DNA of 64,000 nt from Cryptomeria japonica (Eukaryota; Streptophyta; Pinopsida; Cupressales; Cupressaceae): assembly GCF_030272615.1 (NCBI RefSeq), contig NC_081409.1:649918468-649982467 (forward strand), read 5' to 3'. Positions 32,788 to 44,446 of this stretch are shown piece by piece; position 1 is the stretch's first letter; every line of letters starts with the position of its first letter. The notes beneath the pieces are model-generated. The model searched no databases. It was not told the DNA's origin and was given only the letters and a program-made list of their open reading frames with translations. Made by a program: the position numbers and the translations under genes.

Positions 32788-35700
32788 AGTTGTCCTCATT
32801 TTTGTTTTAAAAAATGATGGACTATTACATAAATTTTTTGTCTAAAAGTGAAAATTTTACTCTATGGCATGCTTCCCAAGGCAAAATTTTTCCTTACCCC
32901 TGGATTGGACTAATCCTCAATTCATCGTCAAACCACATTTTGAATTTCATCATTTTTTGAGTTTGTTTGCTTTCTTTTTCTTTCAATTTTGGGTTTTTTC
33001 TCCCCGACTACAGGTGGAAAATTTTCCTTAGGTTGCAAGTTTTATGTTTTCCTTTGTTTTAGTGTTGTAGGGAAATATTAAGCTAATTACAAGTGCACTT
33101 TATGAAAAATAGAACTTGTAACTTACTTTTTATTTCCCCCTTGTTGCTTTTTGTCTTTTTAAGTCATTGTAGGAAATTTTTGAACATATTACAAGTGAAC
33201 TTTAAATTATAAAGTTACAACAAAACTTGTAATTCATTTAAAAAGTTCCACTTAGTGATTTTAAGTTATGGCAGGGGTTTTCTCCTCTATTATAATTTTT
33301 ATAAAGTCGCTTTAAGTTGTAATAGGGATTTTATTTCCCTATTACATGTTTTATTTTTAAGTTATTTGTAAAAGGAATTTTATTTTCCCTTTACTAGTCT
33401 TTTGTTGAGTTGTTTAAAAAAACTTGTAAAGGGAGTTTTATTTCCCTATTACAAGTATTTTAAACTTTTCGTTTGCTCTCACAAACCCAATTTTGCCTTA
33501 TGCATGAAAAAGTGAACATTTTAAACTTGCAAATGGGTTTAGAAACCCAATTTCTTTGTTCTTTGCAATTTTAAACTTGTTATTCTTCTTCAAGAACCCG
33601 ACCAACTATAGAGGTGGAATTTGTTGAAGACTTCCAATGATTTTTTGTGGAAATATTCAAGGAGGAAGAAGGCGTTTAGGTTTCATTGATATTCTCATGC
33701 ATCTTCAAACTCCTTTTATGCCATTTGGAAAATGTTGTTGCTGGTTTTATGGCATTTTGACAACAAAAACATGTTTTTGAAATACCATGAGTTGCCTCAT
33801 TCAAGTACCACGAATCTTGTCTCTCCCAAATTGTTTTGGTTTGTCTTGCCTAGGCATGGAGGTTGGATGATTTGTTTGATAGATTTTTCATGCTTTTGAT
33901 AGGCGTTTTTCAAAAAATGTGGCTAGGGTTTGGAGTCTAGTTATTGTCTATTTAAGAGATTCTTTCTCTTCTTTCAGGGATTGCTTCTTATTCTTGGGAG
34001 GTTATTTTGATTGATCAAGGTATGTTCTCTTCTCTTTTTCTTGTTTTCATTTGTTTTAGTTTCCTTGGTCAATTTGTATATATGTTAGTTTTGTTTTGCT
34101 CTTGCCTAAAATCGGTTTTGTGAGAGATTTTCCCTTTTGTTCCAAGTTTGTAAAGTAATTTGTGAATTGCATTATCTTTCCCCATTTTACCTCTTTTCTT
34201 GCATTAAGGATTTAAAAACCCGATTGCAAGTGAGATGAAAATTGGTTGATCTACCCCTTTGGTTGAAAAGTCTTAACCATCTTTTGATGAAATTCCAAGT
34301 TTCAAAGTTGGAAAATGCTCATCCTTTCAAAATCGGGTTTTTAAAACTTGATTACAAGTTGAAAGTTCTTCCCATTTTCATAAAGATGATCTTCCCGAAA
34401 CCTTTTCATTTTCACTCATATTCATTGCTATCATCCGTACATACCATTCCCGTCATTTCCCACGTGTCAAATCTCATTTTTCACCCACTACTTCATTTTC
34501 CTTTTTACATGTATATTGACATTCTAGTTTCAAAAGCTCGATTGCACATTTGTTCTTCCCTACTTGTATACTTGTAAAACATTCCCGAAGATCCGAAATT
34601 GGTCAAAATCCAAGTTCCAAGCATCCCTATTTATTTCCCATCTTCCTCTCACAAAGTTGGTAAGTGAAATAGATAGGATTTTTTCTATTTGACGAGGAAA
34701 GATGACAGTTGTAGCTGATCTTGATGTTGCTTTTACACTTTTAAGTTTTCATCGCAGCATATCAGGTTGTTCGTCAGTGTCATATTTACCATCATCTTCC
34801 GCTCCAAAGAAGATGAAATACAAATTTGATAAGTACCAGAATGAGGTCACCCCTTCACAAGTTTCTTCTCCTATGGATCATACTAAGGATACATAAATAG
34901 GGCATGTTGACATGCCAGATTTCATCAAGAGGGTGGAGGATCCACAAGATAGTAATATGCAACGATTATTGGACAACCACATTCACCATGCTTCTTCTTT
35001 TCTAGTGGCTGTCCTAGAACCCAAGTTTGTTATTTCTTGTGGTCACCATTTTGATAAAGAGACAAGAACTATCAAGAATGATGATGGAGAAGCCATAATC
35101 CATCTTGACACGGATAAATTTGGAAAAGTTTTTAGAATACTGTTAGCACATGTGTATATGGAGATTTCCAAAGATAGTGCAGTTGATTACTATGTCAAGA
35201 GGGAAAAGGATTGCAAACACCACATTAACAGGTTGATCCATGAGCCACGAGCCGCTTTCACAAGATGGACTAAGTTATATCGTTGTGACTTCAAGTGGGA
35301 AATTGTAGACATCATTACTCTCCTTAGTAGGATGTTGGGTCTAGAGCATTCTAATATTTCTAAACCTTGGATGTATCAATTTATCATGTTACTAAGGCAA
35401 TCCCATCACATCTCATGGGCTGAAATCATCAGTGATGCTTTGTGTGAATAATTTGCGGCAGTCCCTTTCACCATGACATTCTATATGAACTCATATCTTG
35501 TGTATCAAACAACATCACTGAGACACTTCCCTGCTCTTTCTACCAAGGGTGATCACTCACTTATACCTGTGTGGGAGTATTATGATTAGTTGCCTTTGAG
35601 ACCTAGCCGATTACATTTCAGGAGGGTTCAGGTTGCATTCTTTGGTTATTTTATATGTCAACTTGACAAGACACTAAATAATAGAAGAGTGTCAAACGAA

Positions 35701-38700
35701 GCATGGGAGAAGGTGAATGAGCATGGCTGTTTGTTCCTTCAGCTCTCAACTTTCACATACATGAGAGTTGCATGTTAAAGTGGCAGTCATGCATACTTCC
35801 TAGATTCCCAATTGATAAGATTATTCTTATGGAATGGGGAAGACAGATCATGGCTGTTCATGCACATCAATCTGTCAGGCATAAGGTTGGGATGGGGATT
35901 TCTACATTTAACCCATTGAAGATTGGCTGGTACTCCCTCATTACATCCACCGAAGCCAAAGCCATGGAGATCGAAATGCAGGAGATAAAACTCAAAAGGT
36001 CTAAGTAAAGAGCAAATTTTGACTACCGAGGTATGAAGGAGAGAATCAAAAAGTCATTTATACATGTGCATAAGATATAGGATATCTCGGTAGATCTTCG
36101 TACAAAAAAGGAGGTTGATAAGATGGATTATTGCAGGCTCACCCTTGAGCAGATTATTGATTTGAACCTAGTGGACATTCCGTAAGGAATGATTGATGAT
36201 GGGAATGTGCTTGATCCAGAATATGTTTCACGTAGAGTTGATGATGCTCCACTTCCATTAATTCAGTGGTCACATAAAGAATGCACTTCTATTCTTGAAA
36301 GATTTCAACCTATCCTAGCTAACACCAATACTTGGCTCAAATGTAATGGTGTTAAACTTATCAAGATCAAAATTGGTAAGGAAGATGACTCTACAGGACC
36401 CCTTGGTCGCAGGATCGAGATTCAGATAGATAACAAGGAAGGTGCATCATCTTCAAGCACTAGAATTAAGTTGCGGGTAAGTCGGGCAATGGTACTTTCT
36501 CCAGAGGAAGAGACAAATCGTGGGTAGGAAAAATGCCATCTTCTTATTCATGTGATTGATCCTGAAAATCGAGAAGAAGAACAACATTCAGATGATGCTC
36601 CTAAGTCCCCAGCTTCAGAGTCACCTCATGAGGTCCCCTCATCAATTCCCATGGAGTTACGTTTATCTCCTCCTGACACATATGTGGATGATTCTTCCAT
36701 TATTCATGATGTTCCTATAGTAGTGGATGAGTCTCCTCAGAACGCCATTCCCATTTTAGGAGTTGAGCCACCTCTTGATTATCAACAAAAGAGTTTGCTG
36801 GAAATCTTTGAGGATACTCCCGCATGTATTCGTTTGTCAGAGATTGATACCTCTACTTCCAGCTTTGAGGAGTTTATGAGATAATCTTCACGTTCTTTGG
36901 TTACCGAGCAAGCCATGGTTGCCATCCAGACATATACTTCCCCCAGGATGACCACGTTTGTATAAACATAAATTGCTTCTCCTCTGCTTTCAGCTGCTAC
37001 TGAAGGAGAGCGAATGGCTTTACCTTCATGGCTCGGGTTCTTTCACTCCCAAGAGAAAGAAGCAAAAAATTTCTCCTAATGACTTTGATTATCAACAGAT
37101 TAAGCAATCTAGGCCTAAAGTTGCTAAAAGAGCCAAGACAATCTCAAGGGTAATTATTGACACCAATAAGATGAAGCTGTCTGAAATCGTTGAACCTCTT
37201 GTAGACAAGCCACGTGAGGAGATGCAAGCTGCTGATTACAGTGTCACAAGGGTAGAATTGGGTAAGCAAATACATGAAATAGTCAAGCATGATGTCGAAC
37301 AGTCTATAGCTTCACTATTATAGTGATATGATGAGCTTCTAGCCAAGAAGGACAAGCTAGAAGAGGAGAATAGGCAACTTGTTGCAGCTGTTTGAAAGAT
37401 CACCAAATCCGCCAGTGAAGAGAGCAATCCTTCAAGTTCTTCCGATCCACAAGAATCAATTCAAGGAGTTGAGAGAGTTGCTCAAAAGGTACAAGCATTA
37501 GAATCTTGGGTAGATCAGCTTCATGATTTGTATGCACAGGTCTTGAAGGAGGTTTTTCAAATGATGGTTAAATTGAAGACCATTGAGGAACAATTGAACT
37601 AGGTTTCTGATACTTTCAAACAACACTTGGGAAAGGTGGAAGATAGCTTGACAACATGGCTCAAAATTCCTCAGCAAAAGTTGAGTGTTCTTCTAGAACA
37701 CTAGGTTATTCCTTCGAGAGTTGTATATCTAGAATACTAAGAGCTCTTGGAGAAAAAAACCCTTGTTCTCAAGTCACTTGTTGAAGACATTGATGATGCC
37801 ATGAGAAAGATATTTGTAATATCATGGATCATAATGGGGAATTATTATCAAAAGAAAGAGTTCTCTCAGATCTACAGTTAAAGATTCATCATGAGTGGAA
37901 GAGTGAACCATTTTCACTTGCATCTATTCAAGCTTTGGTTACATACCAAGTCTTCTTACAAGAAATTCAGTCTTCCTTTGAGAAGAATAATGCCACAATC
38001 CTTCGTTGGAGCGATGTTATTGTCAAAACCGTGATCGTGGCAAAGAATACCCATGAACCAAATTCTAATGAGCTGCAAATGATCATCCAGAAGTTTGAAG
38101 GATTCATGTCTACACATGTTGCAACCTAAGTGTTTTTTAACACTTAGTTGCATTTTCAGAATTGTAATCTCTTAGTTGTAGTTTCTCTTTCAACATGTTT
38201 ACTTGTAAAAATATTTTGTAAACTGCAAGTCAAGTCATTACTTTCACTTTTGTAATTGCAAGTAGACGAGTTACAAATCAATTTAGAATAGGACTTGTAA
38301 CTTTGAATAAGTCATAGTTAGTTATTGAATAAGGCTTGGTGGTTGAGAGAATTTCTCAAGTTAGTTAGGATCCTCCTACCTTTTTCTCAAGACTCCTCTC
38401 CTATAAAAACTTGAGGAGGTCTATTGTAGTCCTTATCTTGTGGAAAGCAAGCAAAAACTCTGCCAAATTTGTAGCAAAGAAGTCTTTGAGCTTTTATGTG
38501 TAAATAAAAAAATTGAAATAAATAGAAGAAGATTACTCAAGTGTTGATTCTTTGTGCTACATTCTCGAGTTTGTGTTCCATATTATCTTTCTTGTAAGTG
38601 TTTCTTAGAGAGTTTAATCGAATTTGATTCGCAGTCTTTGTGCTGCAAGTATTGGAGGTTAATATAAATTAGAGTAAATATTCTCTTGGAAAGAGTTATA

Positions 38701-39221
38701 AGTCTTTGTGCTCACACTTATTCTTGAGAGGGAGATTAAAAATAGATTCTATGATAAGAAATAGTTTTGAATCTTTGAGCTCATACTAGTTCTTACTGTT
38801 TTGTGTAGAAGGGAATAAGATATTTCAGACTTTGTGCTGCTATAATTTGTTCTTGATATCATTAGCATAGAAAAGGGTAGATAGGACTTCACATATTCAA
38901 GGCTTTGAGCTTGATATTGTTGTCCTGTCCCGAAGGAAGTGACATAAGTCTTTGAGCTTTCAGGAAACATTATTTCATTTCTCTCATTTCATTTCAAAAG
39001 ATGTTACTTCTGCTTTATATTAAATTCTTATCATTTTTCTGTGGAGAGAAAATGATATTGGTTTTCTTGAAAAAAAAGAAAGAGTGCTTTTCCATCCTAT
39101 TTTAGTTTTAGTATTAGATAGATAGGGGGGGCCTTCCCTTAATTAGGAGAGTATCATACTCACACACTGTTGTTGAAACCACAATTTTGTATAACCAAGT
39201 GTACAAAATTTTTAACCAACA
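32788..39221 (+). repeat. 3' LTR of the gypsy element (about 6.4 kb)
   Basis: It starts AGTTGTCCTCATTTTTG, where the first T of TGTTGTCC has become A, and ends TTAACCAACA. Its left block matches 14260-15122 and its right block the rest of the 5' LTR including the U3/R-like repeats of ACTTGTAA words. The middle, about 33653-36550, is unique to this copy. A run of CTTTGAGCTTT / CTTTGTGCT words at 38470-38960 is shared with 25730-26210. No convincing polypurine tract is left just before it. Confidence 0.9.
34702..38129 (+). pseudogene. Long ORF inside the gypsy 3' LTR, unknown protein
   Basis: About 1,100 codons, broken by stops (for example 34894, 35449, 35587, 36006, 36882) and at least two frameshifts (near 35760 and 37030). 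The N-terminal half looks globular: VVISCGHHFDKETRTI-like start, then RAAFTRWTKLYRCDFKWEIV, ISWAEIISDALCE, MTFYMNSYLVYQTT and LQLSTFTYMRVAC. A proline/serine-rich acidic linker (36552-36884) and a basic, nuclear-signal-like patch (FTPKRKKQKI ... RPKVAKRAKT) come next. Then follows a coiled-coil C-terminal part (KDKLEEENRQLVA, ESWVDQLHDLYAQVL, KVEDSLTTWLKIPQQKL), ending at 38127-38129. I cannot name the family; see findings. Confidence 0.75.
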
Positions 39222-39395
39222 TGAAGCCACCTTAATCATCTATGCCTATAAAATGCATTAGTTATCATTGGTCAATGTGTTAGTGTGATTGTAATAATAC
39301 GTTCCTTCTCCATCATAGACATGGTAAGAAGATAGTTGATCCTTATGAGAAGTGATATGATATGAGAAACACGAGTTAACTAAATAAATACTTCT

Positions 39396-39640
39396 GTCAT
39401 TTTTTGTTCTTTCTATTTATCTCTGCATCTCCCTCTTGCTTTGCCTCTACATCTTTATCTTTATCTTTATATTCCTCTCTATCTTTCTCCCCTATATCTA
39501 TCTCCTTACCTCTCTCTATATCTCTCTCTTCCTATTGCTCCATCTTTCTATATATCTCTAATTATCCTCTATCCTCTCTCTACTTTTGTCCCTTAACTCT
39601 ATCTCCCTCTTTCTCCCTATTAATCTCATATATTGTGCAA
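39396..39640. repeat. Pyrimidine-rich low-complexity tract
   Basis: Degenerate repeats of TCTATCTC / CTTTATCTTT words on the plus strand. The open stretch at 39404-39655 is a by-product of this composition. Confidence 0.85.
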
Positions 39641-40002
39641 ATATTCAAAATGTAGACCATTTTTTGTCTAATTGACCTTAAACACCTATTCGGTGTACCT
39701 ATTGCAGACCAAGGTGCGATTGCTACTAGATATTGAATCTCTACTAACATAACGTTTGAGGACGAACCAACAACTAGAACTTGCCTTGAAACATGAAAGG
39801 GGTCAAATCAAAGCGAATATCATGTGTGTAGAAATATGTGTATTAAATAAGCACATATATCAAATATATAAAATGTGTAAATATATTGATGGGAATAAAG
39901 TGACAAGTGTATATAAATATAATCCATGGTTGAATAAGTGTCATAAGACAAAGACCCACCTTTACATTAAATTACATCATTTGTCTATATATATATATAT
40001 AT

Positions 40003-40117
40003 TATTATCTTCTAAAATAATCCAAAAGTTCAAAAAATATGACATAAATATACAACTTTTTATTATCTTCTAAAATAATCCAAAAGTTAAAAAAATATGA
40101 CATAAATATACAACTTT
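40003..40117. repeat. 58-bp tandem duplication
   Basis: 40003-40060 and 40061-40117 are near-identical copies beginning TATTATCTTCTAAAATAATC, with one visible substitution (C to A near 40089). It is preceded by a short TA run. A recent local duplication. Confidence 0.9.
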
Positions 40118-41148
40118 CAGTACCAATGTATCTATTATACAATTACCAAACCAAACAATCATTAAAATGAAATGAAAGTTTTAAATGTTGTCCACAAAAC
40201 CACCTGGTCTATTGGACCGATGAATTGGAATGAAAACTGGCCAAAATATATGAAACAATGGACAACCCCATTAATCATTACCTGTTGTTTTCTAACTTTT
40301 TGCTTACTCTTCTTCCTTTGCAATGGACTATTCTTGTTTTCTAACTTTGATCAGGTAATTTGTCCTTGTTGATACTTGTTCTCTTCAAACAAAGTTACTA
40401 CAAATCTGACTTCTAGCATATCTGCAGATTTCCTTACATGCTTTACACTCCATGATGTAGTATCACTTTATCTTTTCTAATTTTGAAAGTAGAAACAACA
40501 AATTCTATCCGTCCACTACTTTTTTAGTTGTACATTATATGAGGACAATTTAAAGGTGAGCAATCTAAATGAGCTATTTAAAAAGACAAGATTTCACAAA
40601 ACCACAAATTTCTTAATCAAGATTCACAACAAAAAAACTGACAATAAAAAAAACCTGAAAATTGTTAATGTTGTTACTCTTAATCCCGTACAATAGTCTC
40701 CACCGTTAAAACTCATTCAGTCACTCTATGTCGACTCCCAAAATAGTACTTAGTACTTTTACTAGTGATCGTATATGTATGAAATCCAATCCTTCTGTAC
40801 ACAGCTCGGTATGAATTCTATATAGGTTGGAGTGCCTGTAGCCATTCCGTACAATATTCCTGTCGGGAAGTTTACTTTATTGAGGTTGTAAATCTTGTCA
40901 CTCCACTGTAGTACACTGATTAGTCACGGGTTTTACACAAGTGGTTAAATCCAAGCGTACCAGCGGTGACTATTTCCAAACAGAGTAGGACCACACGATT
41001 TTCGCGGAAAACTTCAACTAGTGAGAAAATAAGGACACAACGTGTCGAAATGTACAGACCGACTTAATTATTTAATTATGTTAGAAAAGTAAGAATTGTA
41101 CATAATCATTAAGACCAACATCCATGTAGGTACAAACATTCAAATGGT

Positions 41149-41158
41149 CCATTTTAAG
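41149..41158 (+). promoter_or_regulatory. CArG-like box upstream of the MADS gene
   Basis: CCATTTTAAG lies 48 bases before the ATG and differs by one base from the CC(A/T)6GG consensus bound by MADS proteins. Autoregulation of MADS genes is known, but a single near-match is weak evidence. Confidence 0.25.
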
Positions 41159-41205
41159 TGGTTGGGAGCTGTTTGTTTTGTGTGCCTGGAACAGAATAGA
41201 ATAGA

Positions 41206-41387
41206 ATGGTGAGGGTAAAGGTGAATCTGCAAAGATTACAAAACCCTGCAAATCGCCGGGTTACATTTTCCAAACGCAAAGCGGGACTGTTGAAGAAGGC
41301 CAGCGAGCTTTCTGTCCTCTGCGACGCTGAAATTGGTCTCATCATTTTCTCGGCGACAGAAAAACTTCACGAATTCGCTAGTCCCAG
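41206..41387 (+). CDS. MIKC-type MADS-box gene, exon 1 (MADS domain)
   Basis: ATG at 41206 opens a complete MADS domain of about 60 residues: [19 protein letters not shown], then [19 protein letters not shown] and HEFASP. This domain binds CArG-box DNA and dimerises; the protein should be a nuclear transcription factor. The exon ends CCCAG before GTAAGG, a strong donor, giving 182 nt in phase 2, the classic first-exon size of MIKC genes. The N-terminus [13 protein letters not shown] departs from the usual MGRGK(I/V)-x-(L/M)KRIEN (Gly to Val at position 4, Lys/Arg to Gln/Leu later), so DNA binding may be altered. The reading frame is intact. Subfamily not determined. Confidence 0.9.
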
Positions 41388-42144
41388 GTAAGGGTTCTCC
41401 GTTTTACCTCTCGATTATACTCTCTAAGCAATGCAAGATTACTTACTATTTCATTTCCAGTGTTGCAGAATTTTTAAGATACATAAATTCTTAAAAACAA
41501 GTGGATATGTCGAATAAAATCAATTACAAGAACCTGAAAAAAATTTGTTTTTAATATTTGTTTAATTTACTGTAAAATACATTTTTGTTATTTTTTTTTT
41601 TCAATGGTCAAATGTTTAATAATAATTTTATATTTTATTTTTATCAAAAATTAGTAAATAGTTATCTTATTATTTTATATTTTTATAATAATAATATTTT
41701 CTTTCTATAATTTAAACATAACCTTAACTAGACCCTAATTTTATATTTATAATTGAATAGAAACGTAACTCTCACATTAATTTCTAATTTGGTCAACAAA
41801 TATCAGATGATAAATAACAAATTAAAACATTTTTTTAAGAAATAATGTTAAATTAATATATATGTTTCTAAAAGATATCTATCAACGTTTTTTATATAGA
41901 TTTCTTAAAGATATATATGCTAGTCTTATTTTTAATGGTAAAAATAATTTTATTTTGTTTAACTGTAAAGGTTTAACTTAAATTTGTTATAATTTTCATA
42001 AGCCAAATTACTTTAACTTTTTATTGTTATTTTAAAAAAAATAAAATTTGTAAGCCAAATCACTTTAGTTTTATTTCCTATGCACTAAATTTCTCTCAAG
42101 AATTTTCTATACACATAATTTCTTCAGCAATATCTACTAAAAAA

Positions 42145-42958
42145 TGGATTCAATGTCATTAAGTAATGCTTCATATCGATTTAATCCATTTCCTATGTAA
42201 CCCATTAGACAAACACATGCATACGAACTTACGAAATAACCATAGGCATAACCATTATGCATAGATCAAATATATAAGCCATAAGAGAACACAAGTTATA
42301 CCCTGGAAAAACCCTCATGAGGGAAAAGCAAAGCCTCCAAAAGCATCTATACTCCATATTATTTAACCATAAATTAATACAAAGCACTTATAGACTTACA
42401 ATGAGTTCTTTTGAAACAAGAAGACTCTAATGCATAATCCATGTGTTCAAGAATGAACCCACACATCCCATGCGATGCTTCATATATGCACTCCTCAAAT
42501 TGACTCAATAATAACTCACTTGACCAGCCAACCTAAACCACTATTTTTTGCTTGCTTTAATAGAATCAAGCTCGCACAAAATACAACTAGTGGTAAAGTA
42601 AAACCATGTACTACAAAAACATGTGAATACAATACCATTGACCTCTAATTTAATATTGGGTACTAAGTTTTCACTTTATCAAATATCTTTCTCCAATATT
42701 AAATGATTATTATTATTTGAATAAAAGTGGTAGAGCCAATAAATAAATTTCTATTAATAATAATAAACAGAGTTATCCCAATGTAACACCCACATTAAAT
42801 ATAATTTTCAATGTTACAATACAATACATAAAGTGGTCCCAAGAATGTTAACTCCTAATGATACATGCGCATCTAGGTTCCCCTAAGTGCACCACGTACA
42901 TAATAATAAATAATACATTATAAACATTATGCAAGGTGTACAACACCTTATCCCAACA
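42145..42958 (-). mobile_element. Probable solo LTR
   Basis: On the minus strand it starts TGTTGGGATAAGG at 42958 and probably ends AATCCA at 42145, giving 814 bp with TG...CA ends. A GGGTTTTTCCAGGG segment (minus strand, near 42300) is typical of copia-LTR 3' halves. The flanks AAAAA (42140-42144) and GAAAA (42959-42963) match at four of five bases. The right end is firm, the left end less so. Confidence 0.6.
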
Positions 42959-43361
42959 GAAAAATCAACTTGTTATGCCTCTCACACTCTTTAATTATCA
43001 TGTATAAAAACTTGATATACATCTTATGTCAAAGAATAAGGGTTGTATATGATAATTATGTGATGCAAGAACATCCCCGGTTCTTGGCAATTTTGCATCA
43101 ACCAAAAATATATTTCTTTTCAATTTGTTTTCTGTTTTGCAATTTCAACATTTCTTTCTACATTTTCTTGCATTTGCTCATCGGATCTTGCGGAGCCGGA
43201 TTTTTCTTGCGAACATGATTATCTTCCTTATTCCTGAACCATGGGACATTTGGATCTTTTTATGACAAGTTATCGCTTGCGGATTCCAAGACAATTTTCT
43301 GGCTTAGAAGACCGGAACCGCTTGGACCTATTTGCTAATTGCGAATCTTGTGGATCCTTTT

Positions 43362-44142
43362 TGTTAGATGCAATGACAGTCCCAAAGACACTGAGAAGGG
43401 GGGTGAATCAATGTCTAACCGGTTAGTGAAATATTTGAACTTATTTATAACTTTGCAACTTAAATCAATGTACCGGTAAACAAGCAATAGTGCAGTAAAG
43501 AGAAATGACAAAGATAACATAAATGCACACCATAACACAAGATATTTTGGCGAGGAAACCCGGTGTGGGAAAATCCTCAGTGGGATTTGTGACCCACAAT
43601 ATTTACTCACTGGCCAATATGAATAAATATTACTTACAACATGGGCCTGCACATGCAGGAAGGTCAACAGCCTAGAGCTCACTGCTCCATAGAAGAGTCT
43701 CAATGACTACAAAATGGATAATTAAATCTAATGCAATGTACTGCTCAAAATAGCATCTGCAATGCTTGATTCAGTACCAGTTTAAGCTCAGTCAGATACC
43801 TTAAAAAAAACCTTTTGTTGTCTTATATATACCAATAATAATAATCACCTATCCTTATACAAAATGATCTATCAGATCTCATACATATATGAGTCTTTAC
43901 AATACATCATGTCGGCTTACAATTAATTACATTTGCAATATAATTCATATAAACAAAACTTTGTCTCATGTCGGCCTGAGTGCCGGTATACTTCATTTCT
44001 GGTGTAATCTGGATGTCGATGAATGTGCTTGTCGGTGCCCATAGATGATGTTTGTGTTGCTGGTGAACCTGTTCAACCTGTTACCGACTGGTTGCCATCA
44101 ATGACAACATCAACCATTCTCATTGAGTGTAGAATGCCAATA
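43362..44142 (-). repeat. 3' LTR of the pol-less element
   Basis: Minus strand from 44142: TATTGGCATTCTACACTC (the TG has become TA) down to CATCTAACA at 43362. It matches 49166-49950 along its length. Confidence 0.9.
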
Positions 44143-44300
44143 ATCTCCCCCTTTGGCATTGATGGCAACACTAGTGAGAAAAATCCAAAATTGTCATCCA
44201 AAAATGAAATCCAAAATATGATCCCAAAAAGAGTGTGCTCCCCCTGAGCAAGTGATCTCCTCTATGTATTTATTTTTCTCCATACTACTCCCCCTTTGAC
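44143..44300 (-). other. Paired polypurine tracts of the pol-less element
   Basis: On the minus strand, AAAGGGGGAGAT (44154-44143) abuts the 3' LTR and follows GCCATCAATGCC. A second GTCAAAGGGGGAG (44300-44288) lies about 140 bases upstream after CCATTGAT. Confidence 0.75.
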
Positions 44301-44446
44301 ATCAATGGCAAAGGATGTCAAAAAGAATCAAAGAATACAAAAAAATGTTACCTCATAGCCTGTAACCGATTATTTACAATTTGAAAAATGTCCGCCAGAA
44401 TTAGATTCAGGCTCTGCATGAATTTGTTACTGTCAGAAAGAATGGT

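Larger units (their letters stand above)
14260..39221 (+). mobile_element. Giant Ty3/gypsy retrotransposon with nested insertions
   Basis: Two LTRs start GTTGTCCT(T/C)ATTTTTG and end (C/A)AACCAACA. The outer ends are TG (14260) and CA (39221), flanked by TGAAG at 14255-14259 and 39222-39226. Internal order: primer site 26474-26492, gag, protease, an extra RNase H, reverse transcriptase, RNase H, integrase (to 32598), then the 3' LTR. YLDD reverse transcriptase with integrase last places it in Ty3/gypsy. The extra RNase H, very long LTRs and extra ORF point to the Tat/Ogre side of the family (inference). It is dead, with many stops and shifts. Without the nested copia (8,632 bp with its duplication) it is about 16.3 kb. 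Confidence 0.93.
39227..41148. other. Host sequence upstream of the MADS gene
   Basis: Between the gypsy target duplication and the MADS exon. It holds a pyrimidine-rich tract and a 58-bp tandem repeat (listed separately). Short open stretches elsewhere (39756-40073, 40172-40372) have no recognisable product. No clear TATA box was found close to the MADS start codon. Confidence 0.5.

Noticed and set aside
39404-39655. Open reading stretch of 83 codons
   Set aside because: Serine/leucine/proline repeats are only the translation of a TCTATCTC-type low-complexity tract.
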